A program made the position numbers and the translations under genes. A stretch of 64,000 nt of DNA from Aradus depressus (Eukaryota; Arthropoda; Insecta; Hemiptera; Aradidae), in the NCBI GenBank assembly GCA_963662175.1, contig OY759222.1:3640713-3704712 (forward strand), read 5' to 3'. The notes beneath the pieces were generated by a model that did no database searches, was not told the DNA's origin, and was given only the letters and a program-made list of their open reading frames with translations. This document shows, in pieces, positions 1-9,967 of the stretch. Position 1 is the stretch's first letter. Each line of letters starts with the position of its first letter.

Positions 1-45
1 TATAGTAGTTAAAGCCCGGGCATGTGTCATAATAATTATAAATGT
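1..45 (+). repeat. SINE-1b 3' end fragment, cut by window start
   Basis: The block GTTAAAGCCCGGGCATG followed by GTCATAATAA is the conserved 3' end of SINE-1. It ends in the AATAA-type tail rather than CCTAA, so I place it in SINE-1b. The rest of the copy lies left of the window. Confidence 0.75.
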
Positions 46-397
46 TGTATCGATGAGGTACTTATCATGTCACATATTCATGAAATTTCTGACCGATTAC
101 ATAACTTCTGTACTACACATAGTCGTCATCATTGCCAATGTTCATCTCCAGCGCGAAATGCTCAATTAAGTGTTTGCTCTCTCTTTTAAATCAATAGTTG
201 TAGTTTTTATAGGTTTCTGGATACCCATATAAACCTTTTACATCGATATAATCATTCCATCGGGATTTATCGTGCTCACAGAAACAGACAGACATGTATT
301 TACATTATTGGATATTTCATGCAGACATGCAGTTACTGACCGATTTGATAACTTCCTCAATACTACATATAGTTGGGCAAAATATATGTTGAACCTG
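46..397 (-). repeat. Rep-X, two partial copies
   Basis: Reverse-strand Rep-X blocks are visible. TTTCTGACCGATTACATAAC (about 86-110) is the 5' end. At 150-395 a longer piece runs from the AGCGCGAAAT block through TTCTGGATACCCATATAAA and TCATTCCATCGGGATTTATC to GACCGATTTGATAACTTCC. The second copy has lost the middle unit. Nothing was recognised between 398 and 479. Confidence 0.6.
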
Positions 398-487
398 TTC
401 AAGTCTCCCCATTGGTTGTCAAACTGGTTTCGTCCATATTGAACTGGTCGCTTTCCTCACAGAAAAAGTGCAACTTACCCTACCTAC

Positions 488-1410
488 TAGAGATGGATGA
501 TAGTCGATAGTTTATCGATTATCAATTAATATCGATGGGACAATATCGATAATTTAGTAAGTTGATGCTTTCATGCAAAATATTTTCCAATTCCAATATT
601 TTATTATAATATGATTATTTTATTTTTATTTTTTCATGTACATCCACCTAATTTAAATTATTCTATGTTATGGAGGATGAAAGGGGAATAGAAATATCAA
701 TCGAATAAATATTGTTCTTTCAAATCGAACTTTTATTTTATGAAAATAACATTTTCTGTCGAAAATAGTCGCATTACAGTATAATTTGGCAAGAAGGTTA
801 GGTTAGGTTTTATGACTCATGCCCGGGCTTTAACTACGAGTTCATATCGCCTACTACTAGAGCTCTTTCGTCACTCTGGTGGACATGCGCCCGACTCTAC
901 TATGTGTGTCCTAAATTGCCTACCCTAAATTTCTATTCACCTAGGGCAGGGGTCTTTAACGAGTACCTGACATCGTACAGGCTCGGGATCCGAAGGACGG
1001 CGTGCTTAAGTTTATTTTACCTCCCAGATAAAATAAACCAAGGGGCCTCGGTCGGGTTTCGAACCCACGATCTTGAGCTCAGAAGACAAGCACGCATGCC
1101 ACTGAGCTACCGGCGCCCTCACTTGGCAATAATTTTAACACATTAATTAAAGTTCAAAAACACTTATTGTAGATAATCAAAAAACAATGAAATAGGTACA
1201 ATGACATGGAAAGTTATGGAACTTTTTTAAGAATATATATGAACATTTCGATAAACCTCTTCTTTTTTTGTAGTTTTTTATTTTATTTTTCATTTTTATT
1301 TATTTATTTTTTATTCAAAACGTATCCCCGTGATGAAGGAAAAATTAATCGATAGCCCTATCAATAGTCATATATTATCGATATATCCATAGTACTATCG
1401 CCCATGCCTA
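488..1410 (+). mobile_element. hAT-N1 copy 1, non-autonomous hAT-like transposon
   Basis: The ends are inverted repeats (TAGAGATGGATGATAGTCG at left, the complement of CTATCGCCCATGCCTA at right), and more TATCGATA-type palindromes follow inside. The flanks are an exact 8-bp direct repeat CTACCTAC at 480-487 and 1411-1418, the hallmark target duplication of hAT elements. The element matches the copy at 49454-50287 over its left half and right end. It lacks about 300 bp of interior present there, and it carries a SINE-1a insertion at 796-1120. No transposase frame survives in this copy. Confidence 0.85.
796..1120 (-). mobile_element. SINE-1a inserted in hAT-N1
   Basis: This is a near full-length SINE on the minus strand. 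The tRNA-like head (B box as GGTTTCGAACCC on the plus strand, A box in CTGAGCTACCGG) is at the right end. The central block with CGAAGGACGGCGTGC follows, and the 3' end at left is GCCCGGGCATGAGTCATAAAA then (CCTAA)n. Flanking duplications TTGGCAAGAA (786-795) and TTGGCAATAA (1123-1132) surround it. The related element at 49454-50287 has the uninterrupted site ACTTGGCAAGAA, confirming the insertion point. A short internal deletion removes the ACCATCGCTTAACGTCCC block. Confidence 0.9.
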
Positions 1411-1681
1411 CTACCTACATTTCAGTGCTGCGCTCAACACTGTATAGTTCATGGTAACAAACAAATTGTAACATCTAGGGCCAACCTGGATCTAGACTTA
1501 TATAAACAAGAAACCTGGAGAAAAACTAGTTAGTCTACCGTTATTCGTTTTAATCATTTTTTATCCCTGGAGGGGCGCCCCTTTGAAACCTCCTTTCGAG
1601 GCCGTGTCTGTTCTGACGGATCTCAAACCATTTTCTCCCCAGGATTGGTGAATTTATTTCATTTTATTTTTTAAAATAAAA

Positions 1682-2230
1682 GTATAGGGGAAGTTATGTA
1701 ATCTCCCGAAAATTCAATGTTCAGTTTTTACCGTAATTCCATTTTTTCCGACCCCCTAATTACAAAAATGAACCCGATAGCTCCCGGTAGAATGAATGGA
1801 TCGACTCGACTTTTTATTTGTGTATTCTGATACCTATAAAGACGTCACCTATTTATTTTCAGCCAAATCGAATGAAGGGAAGGAGACTTAACACAACAAC
1901 TTTAATAACTGCAGTTGTAATGAATGTATAGGCACAAAATTTCATATGTAAATTCAAAAACTCCATAAGAATGTCATATATGAATTTTCAGTGAAATCGG
2001 TCGAAGGATATGGTGTATCAGTGGAGGGGGCTCGACTCAAAAAGATTATAATTATATAATGCTGTTGTAATGAATGTATCGACATAACATTTATTATGTG
2101 GATTCAGAACTCTATGAAAGTCAACTATTGATTTTTAGTCCAAACGGTCGACTGATTTTGGAGGGAGAGCGAAGTATGTGTTGAATAATTCGTTCTGGGG
2201 AAGTACACCGCCGTTGATTCACCGAAGATT
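1682..2230 (+). repeat. Rep-X, near full length
   Basis: The copy runs from AGTATAGGGGAAGTTATG to GATTCACCGAAG. It has three successive units, each with a form of AATGAATGTATCGACA. The CTGTCTGT microsatellite part is shortened. The terminal CGTTGATTCACCG hairpin-like end has one change from the more common CGGTGATTCACCG. Nothing was recognised in the 1419-1681 stretch before it or in 2231-2370 after it. Confidence 0.75.
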
Positions 2231-2370
2231 TTCATTAATAGTATACACTAGCAGGTTGCATAAGGATGCTATTTGTGAAATTCTATGAAAATCTGATCAC
2301 TAAACAGCCAGTAATTTTATAAAACCATGGCTAAGGGGTGTCATCCCTAAATAAAACTTAATATCTGTTT

Positions 2371-3230
2371 ATATATAAATACAATACGAAATTATATATG
2401 ATACAAAACCGTACAAGGACGACAAGCGCAAATATTCAGCTAAATCGGGCAAAGGGCAAGGGGGGACTTCAGAAATGATTAAGGGCTGTTCACAAACTAC
2501 GTCACACGCCTGGGGGGGGGGGGGGGGGGTTTATAACTTATGTGATGATTGTGACGGTGGGGAGGGGGGGACTAAACAAAAAAAATGACGTCACGTTTAT
2601 TATTACACTTTAAACAATTCTCTAAAAATTTATTTCATGTTAGTATTTTAATAAATTCATGTTATTAAAGTAAAATAACATATTTAAATAAGATACATTT
2701 TATGTATAAAATATTGTACATATATTCAACCATGAAATACCAATCATAACTATAGATGAACATTTAAAACAGATTTGGGAGGAATCGTAATATTCCTGTC
2801 TTTTTTCATGATATGGATTACCTCGCTTGAATAATCGAAATGTTAAATACTTAAATCACTGTTCTTTTATTTAATTTATGAATACAGATGAATATAATAT
2901 GTATGTTATATTTATAATAAATTGAAGTTGTATTATTTTTATACAATTTAGTAGGTATTTTTATTTTTTTTTAAATTTCAGTTTAAATGGGGGGGGGGGG
3001 GGGGGTCATGAAAAAATGACGTTACGTTTAGGGGGGGTTGAATTAAATGTGACCAATTGTAACAAGGTGACGTAGTTTGTGAACGGCCCCTACTAATTTG
3101 AATACATCGACTCAATTTTTATATGAGGATTGAGAAGTCCCTGAGTAAGACATCAATTGATTGTTAGCCAAATATGTTGAAGAGAGGGAGAGTGGAAACT
3201 TAGTTGGCCTGGGGAAGTACAATGCTGGAG
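2371..3230 (+). repeat. Rep-X, split by a MITE
   Basis: The left part (about 2371-2481) has the AGCTAAATCGGGCAAAGG block. The right part resumes at 3091 with AATACATCGACTC, GAGGATTGAGAAGTCCC and GGGGAAGTACAATGC. The break coincides with the termini of the element at 2482-3090, so the MITE inserted into a pre-existing Rep-X copy. Confidence 0.65.
2482..3090. mobile_element. MITE with 24-bp inverted termini and long G-runs
   Basis: The left terminus AGGGCTGTTCACAAACTACG is mirrored at right by CGTAGTTTGTGAACGGCCCC, and the TIR extends through GTCAC. A TA dinucleotide flanks each side, so a TA-type duplication is likely. The interior has two long G homopolymers (about 2512-2528 and 2989-3006), each close to an AATGACGTCACG-like or AATGACGTTACG motif. 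No open frame. Similar GGGCCGTTCACAAA termini are common in arthropod MITEs. I do not assign the superfamily. Confidence 0.75.
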
Positions 3231-3492
3231 ATGGAGATGCCTGGACTCCAGTTGAGTTCTAGTCTGAAGCCCACATAGTGCCCGCATTGCTGCTCTGTCA
3301 ATACGTTATCACATCTGCCTTACCACACCCTCAAGGTTACCCAACCTTATAGGTGTTACATGCGGTTAACTATGAAATTACACCGCCTATGTGAAGGGGG
3401 GGGGGGGGGGGGGAGCCTGGGCAAAGTCCGTGCGCGCAGAAGATGCGTTAAGTTAATCCATTTCCATGGTTCGAATTCACAACTTTTTTACA
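3231..3492. other. Unassigned, includes a G-run
   Basis: This short stretch has moderate GC content and no recognised repeat. It contains a G homopolymer at about 3398-3413. No coding signal was seen. Confidence 0.5.
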
Positions 3493-3500
3493 TACCCTAC

Positions 3501-4149
3501 CAGGAGCGTAGCCAGGATTTTGAGTAGGGGGGGGGGGGGCAAATTTGGGCTGGGGGGGGGGGGGGGGGTTAGACTCCTGGGGGCGCAGCCCGCAGTTCCC
3601 GTGGTTAGCGCTGCAGACGTTTTTTTATTAATTTGGGAGACTCGGACCTCTAGAAGCTCCCCCTGAGGTAACCACTGACTGTAATACTTAAGTTGACTTT
3701 ACATGAGCAGCAAAAATGTAAAGCGCAGCAGCAGCAAATGCACGCTGTGGTTTCTGTGCTTTTAGAATTAAACGACTTACATCCAATAGCGTACATTTGC
3801 TGCTGCTGCTCTTTGCATTTTTACTGCGCATGCAAAATCAGCTTCAAGAGTATAAAGTATATCATAAATGACGATTTTGAGCGAGGAAATGAAATGATTT
3901 AATTCATATATATTTAAATAAATGTAATATGACTTGTTTTGTACATGTACATTTAGGTAACAGTTGATTGCTGATTTAGGAATCAGACACACAGGAAATT
4001 TGAAGACCCTATTGGTAACTTGCAAGCAATCCGTTTTTAATAAAAATAATTTTTTTAGTTTATTTAATTTTTATGTTGGTTTTTTGCTCTGGCCATGGGG
4101 GGGGCACCCCCCCCCCCCCCCCCCTACTCCCCCCCTGGCTACACCCCTG
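3501..4149. mobile_element. hAT-N2, non-autonomous hAT-like element
   Basis: The termini CAGGAGCGTAGCCAGGATTT and CCCCTGGCTACACCCCTG are inverted. They are flanked by TACCCTAC (3493-3500) and TACCCTAG (4150-4157), a 7/8 matching 8-bp duplication typical of hAT. The subterminal regions are G-runs at left and C-runs at right. Inside, AGCAGCAAAAATG..GCAGCAGCAGCAAATG (3699-3742) is inverted against CATTTGCTGCTGCTGCTC (3795-3830), so a secondary hairpin can form. No transposase frame. Confidence 0.8.
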
Positions 4150-4610
4150 TACCCTAGTGTACGAAGTATATGGGAAGTTTTTAGTTCTTCATCGGAATTT
4201 CTCCGGAAATTCTTGTTTTCATGAATGAAAAGAAAAATTCCTGTCTATCTATATATGCTAATTCCGATATCGAAACGAAATTGTCTGTGTATATCGAGAA
4301 GGCCGTAGGGACGACACGTACTGATTTTCAGGCCAATCGGCCGAATGGAAGCTTCAAGAACTGTAATAACTACCGATGTAATGATTGTATCGACACAAAA
4401 TGTTATATTTAGATTCAAGACCCCATAAGTATGATACCAATTAATTTTCGGCGAAATCGGCCGATGGGAAGGGAGGATCAGAGGAGTGAAGATCAGCTGA
4501 AAATGTGACATGAAATTTAGTTTGAGAATTCAGAAATCCCTATGTAAATCAATTATTGATTTTTAGTCAAACCTTTGGATCGGTTTTAAAGGGAAAGCGA
4601 AAACTTTATG
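4150..4610 (+). repeat. Rep-X, diverged copy
   Basis: It begins with GTGTACGAAGTATATGGGAAG directly next to hAT-N2. It then shows CAGGCCAATCGGCCGAATGG, AATAACTACCGATGTAATGA and TTAGTCAAACC. The 3' terminal GGGGAAGTACATTG block is missing or diverged. Confidence 0.6.
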
Positions 4611-5440
4611 GCAAGTCATTTTGGCTTGATTTAAAGACGGGATGTGCAAAACTCAGTATTTCAAAATATAGAGCGCCAGATGTGGGCGTTTTATTGGGTA
4701 TACAAATGTCCGAAGTCGAGCTTTCAATGGAATTTTACATCTCAAGGTCCTCTGTACATGTTTTGGACCATTTTCGTGTAGCCTGTGTCTTTGTGTAAGT
4801 GTAGTTATTATTAATCATGCCCGGGCTTTAACTGAAAGATCATATCGCCAACTACCAGAGCGCTCTTTCGAGCTCGACTATAGTGGGAGTACTAAATTTT
4901 GCCTCGTAGGTTTATTCACCTAGGATAGGATAGGATTCTTTAACGAGTACCTAAAATCGTATAGGCTCGAGAGGATCGCTTAACGTCCCATCCGAAGGAC
5001 GGCGTTCTCAAGGTTTTTTACTTTTTTGTGTAGGATGCCGCTTATATTTCTGACCTAATAAAAAAAGTATTCAAATAAAAGTTATAGAAAAAAATAAAAT
5101 ACATTTTATTTGAAATACGATTTTTCGAAGGTTGCCCCGATTTGCGGTTTGCGAGATTCGTGCCGAAAACCGTTCTAAAATGTTGTTTTTAAACCCATTT
5201 TTTTTTAGACGTTTCCTTGATCTATGCAAAAACAGTTAGTCCTTTCGAAAAATTGGTTCTTACGAAACATGTTCCTTATTAATCTTCCAATCCCTTCTGA
5301 GTCCTCACGAACAAAGTTTTAGCAAGCCAAAAAATATACAATAAATTTCCTTTAAAATATTTCTAAGTAATGTTTAAATCGTAATACACAGCAACGAATT
5401 TTAGAATATATTTTTATTAAAAAAAAAAAATTTGAATAAA
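4611..5440 (+). repeat. Rep-Y, interrupted by a SINE
   Basis: 4640-4800 shares CTCAAGGTCC and TTTTGGACCATTTTCG with 31411-31470. 5040-5440 shares AAAGTTATAGA, ACGATTTTTCGAAGGT, GCGAGATTCGTGCCGAAAAC and GAAAAATTGGTTCTT with 29830-30040. It also shares the AGCAACGAATTTTA/ATATATTTTTATTA tail with 52555-52590. Rep-Y has no recognised coding potential, and I cannot classify it. Confidence 0.6.
4810..5034 (-). mobile_element. SINE-1b, 3' two thirds
   Basis: The copy reads TTATTATTAATCATGCCCGGGC then CCAGAGCGCTCTTTCG, and then the central block CATCCGAAGGACGGCG. It is lost before the tRNA head. The tail is the TTATTA type (SINE-1b). It interrupts Rep-Y. Confidence 0.75.
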
Positions 5441-5477
5441 AAAAAAAACCGACACAAAAAATAAACCTATAAAAAGG

Positions 5478-5810
5478 AGGGAGGGGGGGGGGGGGGGGGG
5501 GGGGGCTTGGCCTTATAAACATTTGAGCTTAAACTCTCCAAGTGTCTAGCTGTAATAGAAGCCGAGATCCCTACACAGGCTCTGATGAAACCTGAAGAAT
5601 CTTGGAAACGGTATATCCGATTTCCACCAAACATGGCTAAGAACCATCTCGCAAATATCAGCTTTTGAAACAAAAAAACCGCTTTGAAATCGGTTCAGCC
5701 CCGTCTTGGAGCTACGATGCCACAAACAGACAGACGGACACACACACAGACAAAGGCTTCAGAGTTATAACATCCTTCATTTTGCGTCGGGGGTTAAAAA
5801 TAAGGAAAAA
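5478..5810. repeat. G-run followed by an RTE-3'UTR-like repeat
   Basis: A homopolymeric G tract occupies about 5481-5505. From 5630 the text CCGATTTCCACCAAACATGG, AATCGGTTCAGCCCCGT and the CAGACAGACGGACACA microsatellite resemble the 3' ends of RTE-type LINE families common in arthropods (a family-style resemblance, from general knowledge). No frame. Confidence 0.45.
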
Positions 5811-5879
5811 CTGAATATATGTGATGTGGCCATAACAGGATTTTCTTATATTTATTTAGGGTTTTTGTGTTAAGAGTCA

Positions 5880-5959
5880 GCCTTCCCCTTCCCTTCTGCT
5901 GAAAATTAGTAGGTGTCGTCCTTATTGGTTTCTGGATGAACATATCTATACAATAGCTT
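5880..5959 (-). repeat. Rep-X fragment next to the Jockey 3' end
   Basis: CTGAAAATTAGTAGGTGTCG and TTGGTTTCTGGATGAACATA are Rep-X unit 1 in reverse. The copy stops at the Jockey insertion. The matching continuation is not obvious on the far side. Confidence 0.6.
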
Positions 5960-6086
5960 TAATATTTTTATTTATTTATATATTTACAACGGCATAATAA
6001 CATTTGCCATTAGCAATTGTGATAAATAGAGCAGTGTCAGGTGCGTGGCTGTACTGCTGAGGTACGTGACCGAAGAGGAGTCCAGG

Positions 6087-8795
6087 CTAGTCCTGGAGCA
6101 GGTCCCTCTGCCATATCCGCTTGAGGCGTCGTGGTGGATTTGTGGGGAGAATGTTTGTAGATAATTCTTGTATAAGTGGATTGGCGTGATGATGGAGTTT
6201 GTCGTGAAAATTTTGATATCGTGTCTTGATAACAGAAGGTACAAATGGGATATTGAGGTCATTATGTAATGTGAGGTTGGAAACGTAAAATGGTGCATTG
6301 GCAATGTGGCGTAGTATGATGGATTGTATTGACTGAAGGCGTTGTATGTTTGATTTTTTGGCTGATCCCCATATCTCGATGCCGTAAGTCCAGATGGGTT
6401 TTAGTATAGTGTTGTAAATGTGAAGTTTGTTTTCAAGCGATAATGTCGATCGTCGTCCAATGATGGATTTCAGTCGTCCAAATCGTCTTTTGAGGTCTGT
6501 GCGTTTCAGTCTGATATGAGTTGTCCAAGTTAAACGTCTGTCTAAATGAAGTCCTAGATATCGTACAGTGTCGGATGCAGGAATGGGCTGGTTGTTAATG
6601 TAAACTGGTGGACAAGTGTTGTGTCTGAGGGTAAATGTGGTTTGCAGAGATTTGTCTCCATTAATTTTTATTCTCCATTTGTTGGCCCAATCTGTTAGCT
6701 GGTGTAAATGTTCCTGTAAGTGTGAGCTTGCTTGTGTTGGGTCTGAGTGTGTTGAGAGAATGGCTGTGTCGTCTGCGTACGTAGCGAGTAGTGTGTTTTC
6801 GTGTTGTGGAATGTGTGATGTGTAGAGAGAGAAGAGTAGGGGACTGAGGGAACTTCCTTGGGGGACTCCAGCTTTGACCTCCAAAAAATGCGATGAAAAA
6901 GATCCCTCAGACACCCTAAAGTTTCTGTTCTCTAAGAATGACTTAAGTATTAAATAATATGTGTGAGGAAGGTGAGTTTTAAGTGTGTATAGCAAGCCTG
7001 GGTGCCAGACACGATCAAACGCTTTTTCAATGTCCAGAAATACGCCTGTGCAAAACTCTTTTCTTTCAAAGCTGGTGGCGATGTAATCGACCAAACGATG
7101 GCACTGGTGTATTGTCGAATGTCTTTGTCGAAAGCCAAATTGATGGTCTGGGAGAAGGTTGTCTTGTGCAGTGATGTAGGTTAGTCTGTCCAGTAGAAGT
7201 CTCTCTAGTGGTTTGGATATCACAGGAAGCAGACTTATAGGACGGTATGACGAGGCCTGGTCTGGGGTTTTCCCTGGTTTGAGAATCATCCTTACTACTG
7301 ACATCTTCCAGACAAGGGGATAGTAACATAGTCGTAGTACTGAGTTGTATAGGTTCGTCAAGTAAATTAGTCCTTTTCTCGGTAGCTGTCTTAGTATCTC
7401 AGCGGTTATCAGATCATGACCTGGAGATTTGCGTAAAGGGAGTTGTTTGATTGTCAGTTCAACTTCATTGGGATTGAATGCCTTTGGTGGGGGAGTTAGC
7501 TGAAGAGGGGTGGTAAGTTGTGTCAGTACTCGGTCTGTGTGTTGGTCGTCTCCTATGTCCTCGTGGGGAGTGAATACTTTGGAAAGATAATCAGCGTAGA
7601 GGTCTGCCTTCTCCTGGTCTGACCTAGTCCAAGCCCCGTCATCCTGCCGAAGGGGGTGTGATACCCGAGCATTGCCAAGAAGCCGCTTCGTCGCTGTCCA
7701 AAGTGAGTTATCTCGAGCCGCCAGAGTCGAGATATATGTCTCATGTCTGTACTGTTTTAGTTTGGAAAGTTCTATAGAGAGGGTTCGCCGGAGTTGATTG
7801 TATGTCTGTCTGTCGGAAGGGTACCTCGATCTTTGCCATCGAGACCTGGCCGCTCTTTTCTCTCTTATCATCTGCAGGATGTGTGGTGGGAGGGATATGT
7901 TGTTGTGTGAGCGTCTTGGTCTGGGTGGTCGGCAGGATTTTGTCACAGCTTCTTGAATCCAAGTTGTGAATTTACCTGCTGCGTCTTCAAGTTCGTCTCG
8001 TGTCCGTATGGTACTGTTTAAGTTTATTTTGTCCTCCAGTTCTCCTCTGAAACAGTCCCAGTTTATTGGTCCTGTTATTAGTGATGGCCTCTGAGGCCGG
8101 GCCAGGGGTTTGGAGCCTAGTTCAAGTAAAACTGGGGAGTGGTCTGATGATAAGTCGTCTAAGGCAGTCACAGAAGTATGAGATGCGTTTATATGGGATG
8201 TAATAAAATAGTCGAGTAAGTCAGGGGATTTAGTGATGGATGTGGGCCAATACGTTGGTTGTCTTGGGGCTATGATGTCATAACGGGAAGAATTTAGTAG
8301 TCCAAGTAGTCTCCGTCCTCTAGTGTTGGTCGTGCGGCACCCAAAATGCACATGTTTGGCGTTCAGATCGCCACCAGCTATGAATCGTGAACCCAGGCCT
8401 TGGAGGAATGTGGTCATGTCGTGTTGTGTCAGTGCTTTGTTGGGTGGGCTGTAAGCTGAACAGATTGTTAATGGGCTGGAGTTGCAATTAATAGAGACGG
8501 TTGTGTATTGAAGTGACATGGTAGGTGTTTGTGGTATGACGGTGTGCTGGATGCTGTTATGTATGAGGATGAGGCTGCCGCCATGTGCTGTTCCGTCAGG
8601 ATGGTCTGTTCTGTATGTTACGTAGTCCATGATGTGAAAGTATAGTTTGGAAGTCAAATGTGTCTCAGTAATTAGTGCTATATCAATTTTTTTGTCGTTA
8701 AGAAGTATTTCCAGTTCATGTTTATGGGAGATCAGCCCATTGGCATTCCACAGTAGGAGTTTTAGTTTGTTATTTGTGTGTATTGTGTGAATCAT
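6087..8795 (-). CDS. Jockey ORF2: endonuclease-reverse transcriptase
   Basis: This 902-aa polyprotein nicks target DNA and copies element RNA at the nick (target-primed reverse transcription). The N-terminal endonuclease/exonuclease/phosphatase-fold domain (about 1-225) shows WNANGL at 16-21, ITETHL with Glu44, GGDLNAKH with Asp143, Asn145 and His148, and SSDHSP with Asp218-His219. The reverse transcriptase (about 480-760) shows FLDIEKAFD (Asp588), AGVPQGSSLSPLLF at about 642-655 and YADD at 673-676. The C-terminal thumb-like region (760-902) has no RNase H domain and no terminal zinc motif, as expected for Jockey. The length is typical. The start ATG overlaps the ORF1 stop as ATGA, which suggests termination-reinitiation coupling. 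No stops or frameshifts were seen. Confidence 0.96.
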   Translation of the reverse strand: MIHTIHTNNKLKLLLWNANGLISHKHELEILLNDKKIDIALITETHLTSKLYFHIMDYVTYRTDHPDGTAHGGSLILIHNSIQHTVIPQTPTMSLQYTTVSINCNSSPLTICSAYSPPNKALTQHDMTTFLQGLGSRFIAGGDLNAKHVHFGCRTTNTRGRRLLGLLNSSRYDIIAPRQPTYWPTSITKSPDLLDYFITSHINASHTSVTALDDLSSDHSPVLLELGSKPLARPQRPSLITGPINWDCFRGELEDKINLNSTIRTRDELEDAAGKFTTWIQEAVTKSCRPPRPRRSHNNISLPPHILQMIREKRAARSRWQRSRYPSDRQTYNQLRRTLSIELSKLKQYRHETYISTLAARDNSLWTATKRLLGNARVSHPLRQDDGAWTRSDQEKADLYADYLSKVFTPHEDIGDDQHTDRVLTQLTTPLQLTPPPKAFNPNEVELTIKQLPLRKSPGHDLITAEILRQLPRKGLIYLTNLYNSVLRLCYYPLVWKMSVVRMILKPGKTPDQASSYRPISLLPVISKPLERLLLDRLTYITAQDNLLPDHQFGFRQRHSTIHQCHRLVDYIATSFERKEFCTGVFLDIEKAFDRVWHPGLLYTLKTHLPHTYYLILKSFLENRNFRVSEGSFSSHFLEVKAGVPQGSSLSPLLFSLYTSHIPQHENTLLATYADDTAILSTHSDPTQASSHLQEHLHQLTDWANKWRIKINGDKSLQTTFTLRHNTCPPVYINNQPIPASDTVRYLGLHLDRRLTWTTHIRLKRTDLKRRFGRLKSIIGRRSTLSLENKLHIYNTILKPIWTYGIEIWGSAKKSNIQRLQSIQSIILRHIANAPFYVSNLTLHNDLNIPFVPSVIKTRYQNFHDKLHHHANPLIQELSTNILPTNPPRRLKRIWQRDLLQD

Positions 8796-9967
8796 TTTGA
8801 TAGTTTTGGAATGAGCTCTGAAACAAGTGTTGTGAGGAGGGTGATGAGGGGTGTGATGACAGATTTGAAATCAGCGAGAAATGAGGTGAGCGTGTTGGCG
8901 ATGTCGATACTACCTGAAGCAGGCATGTGAGGGGGGACCGTCTCCGAGGCGGCCGCATCTCTGTAGCTCCTCTCCGGCCGGACCCCAGCAGTAGGGGCGG
9001 CTGGCATTGCAGCTGGGTAGTCAGTCTGGCTGAGTGGTGGCGGCCTCCGGGCGGCTTCCTCCTGGCTGGTTCTTCTGTTCTTCAACTGCTGGTAAACCAT
9101 GCAGCCGCGATAACTGGCAGGGTGCGGGCCTCCACAGAGAGCGCACGTAGCTGGAGTGTCTCTCGTCTTTTGGCAGTCCTTCGTAAAATGGTCCTGGCCA
9201 CATTTCACGCACTTTGGTGGGTGGTTGCAGTAACCCCTCGTATGGAGGAGCTCCTGGCAGCGGTGACATTGAGGAATGACTCCTCGCTGTCGTGGCTCTT
9301 CTACAGTTATTCTCTGGCAAGCCAGAAATTGTAGCTTAAAAATATTTTTATTGGTATCACTAGGGTCTAGATCTACAAAAAAAATAGGAAGTGGAATTTT
9401 GGTTTTCCTGTTGAGAGCGTTAATGACGCTCCTGACACTGTAGCCTTGCTTCGTCAGGTCCTCTTTTATTTCTGCGACGTCAGTGGATGGGTGAAGTTGT
9501 TTGAGAACTATACGAAATGACTTTTCTGTTTGGAGCTGGTACGTGTGGAAGTCAGCCTCACGCATCTGTAAATATTTAATGGTTTTCCGATAGCCATCTG
9601 AACTACTGGTCGCGATAGACGTTTTATTGGCTTTAGTTTCTAGTGTGAATGAGTCCTTCCCAATGAGCGCAAGCAGGTCTTCTTTTAATCTTTTTATGTC
9701 GTTCAGATTTCGAGTATATATTTTTGGAGGTTTTTTTTGTAATTTTTCTACTGTTGGCTCCTCATCCATTTTTTGAGAATCATTTCTTTCTGTATCATGT
9801 ACTATAAGCTTGGTGAGAGGCTGAAAAGGATTGGGCGTAATGAAATTTGGAATGGTGATTTCGTGACTTTTGAAAAATTTTTCAGGGATGGGTGAATGAG
9901 ATGAAGATCGTTTTGATTTTCCCTGGGCTCGTGTGGGTGCGGGGCTGGGTGATGGTTGAGTGGTCAT
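8792..9967 (-). CDS. Jockey ORF1: Gag-like RNA-binding protein
   Basis: This 391-aa nucleic-acid-binding protein would package element RNA in a ribonucleoprotein. The N-terminal 100 residues are low-complexity and basic. Residues about 150-225 (FRIVLKQLHPSTD to FLACQRITVEEPR) fit the RRM-like/PRE_C2HC region of insect Jockey-type Gags. Three cysteine-histidine clusters follow: CHRCQELLHTRGYC at about 234-247, CVKCGQDHFTKDC at 253-265 and CALCGGPHPASYRGC at 275-289. A proline/alanine-rich linker and a hydrophobic, leucine-rich C terminus (355-391) complete it. The ATG at 9967 is 60 bp from the inferred element 5' end, so the leader is very short. The frame overlaps ORF2 by 4 nt. Confidence 0.94.
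   Translation of the reverse strand: MTTQPSPSPAPTRAQGKSKRSSSHSPIPEKFFKSHEITIPNFITPNPFQPLTKLIVHDTERNDSQKMDEEPTVEKLQKKPPKIYTRNLNDIKRLKEDLLALIGKDSFTLETKANKTSIATSSSDGYRKTIKYLQMREADFHTYQLQTEKSFRIVLKQLHPSTDVAEIKEDLTKQGYSVRSVINALNRKTKIPLPIFFVDLDPSDTNKNIFKLQFLACQRITVEEPRQRGVIPQCHRCQELLHTRGYCNHPPKCVKCGQDHFTKDCQKTRDTPATCALCGGPHPASYRGCMVYQQLKNRRTSQEEAARRPPPLSQTDYPAAMPAAPTAGVRPERSYRDAAASETVPPHMPASGSIDIANTLTSFLADFKSVITPLITLLTTLVSELIPKLSK

Noticed and set aside
5467..5673. 68-aa minus frame with a polyproline end
   Set aside because: The prolines come from the G-run read on the other strand. It is not a protein signal.
6616..7184. Plus-strand frames inside the Jockey ORF2
   Set aside because: They are antisense shadows of a well-supported reverse transcriptase.
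8927..9334. 135-aa plus-strand frame opposite Jockey ORF1
   Set aside because: Antisense to the zinc-knuckle region of ORF1. Its composition follows from that coding strand.
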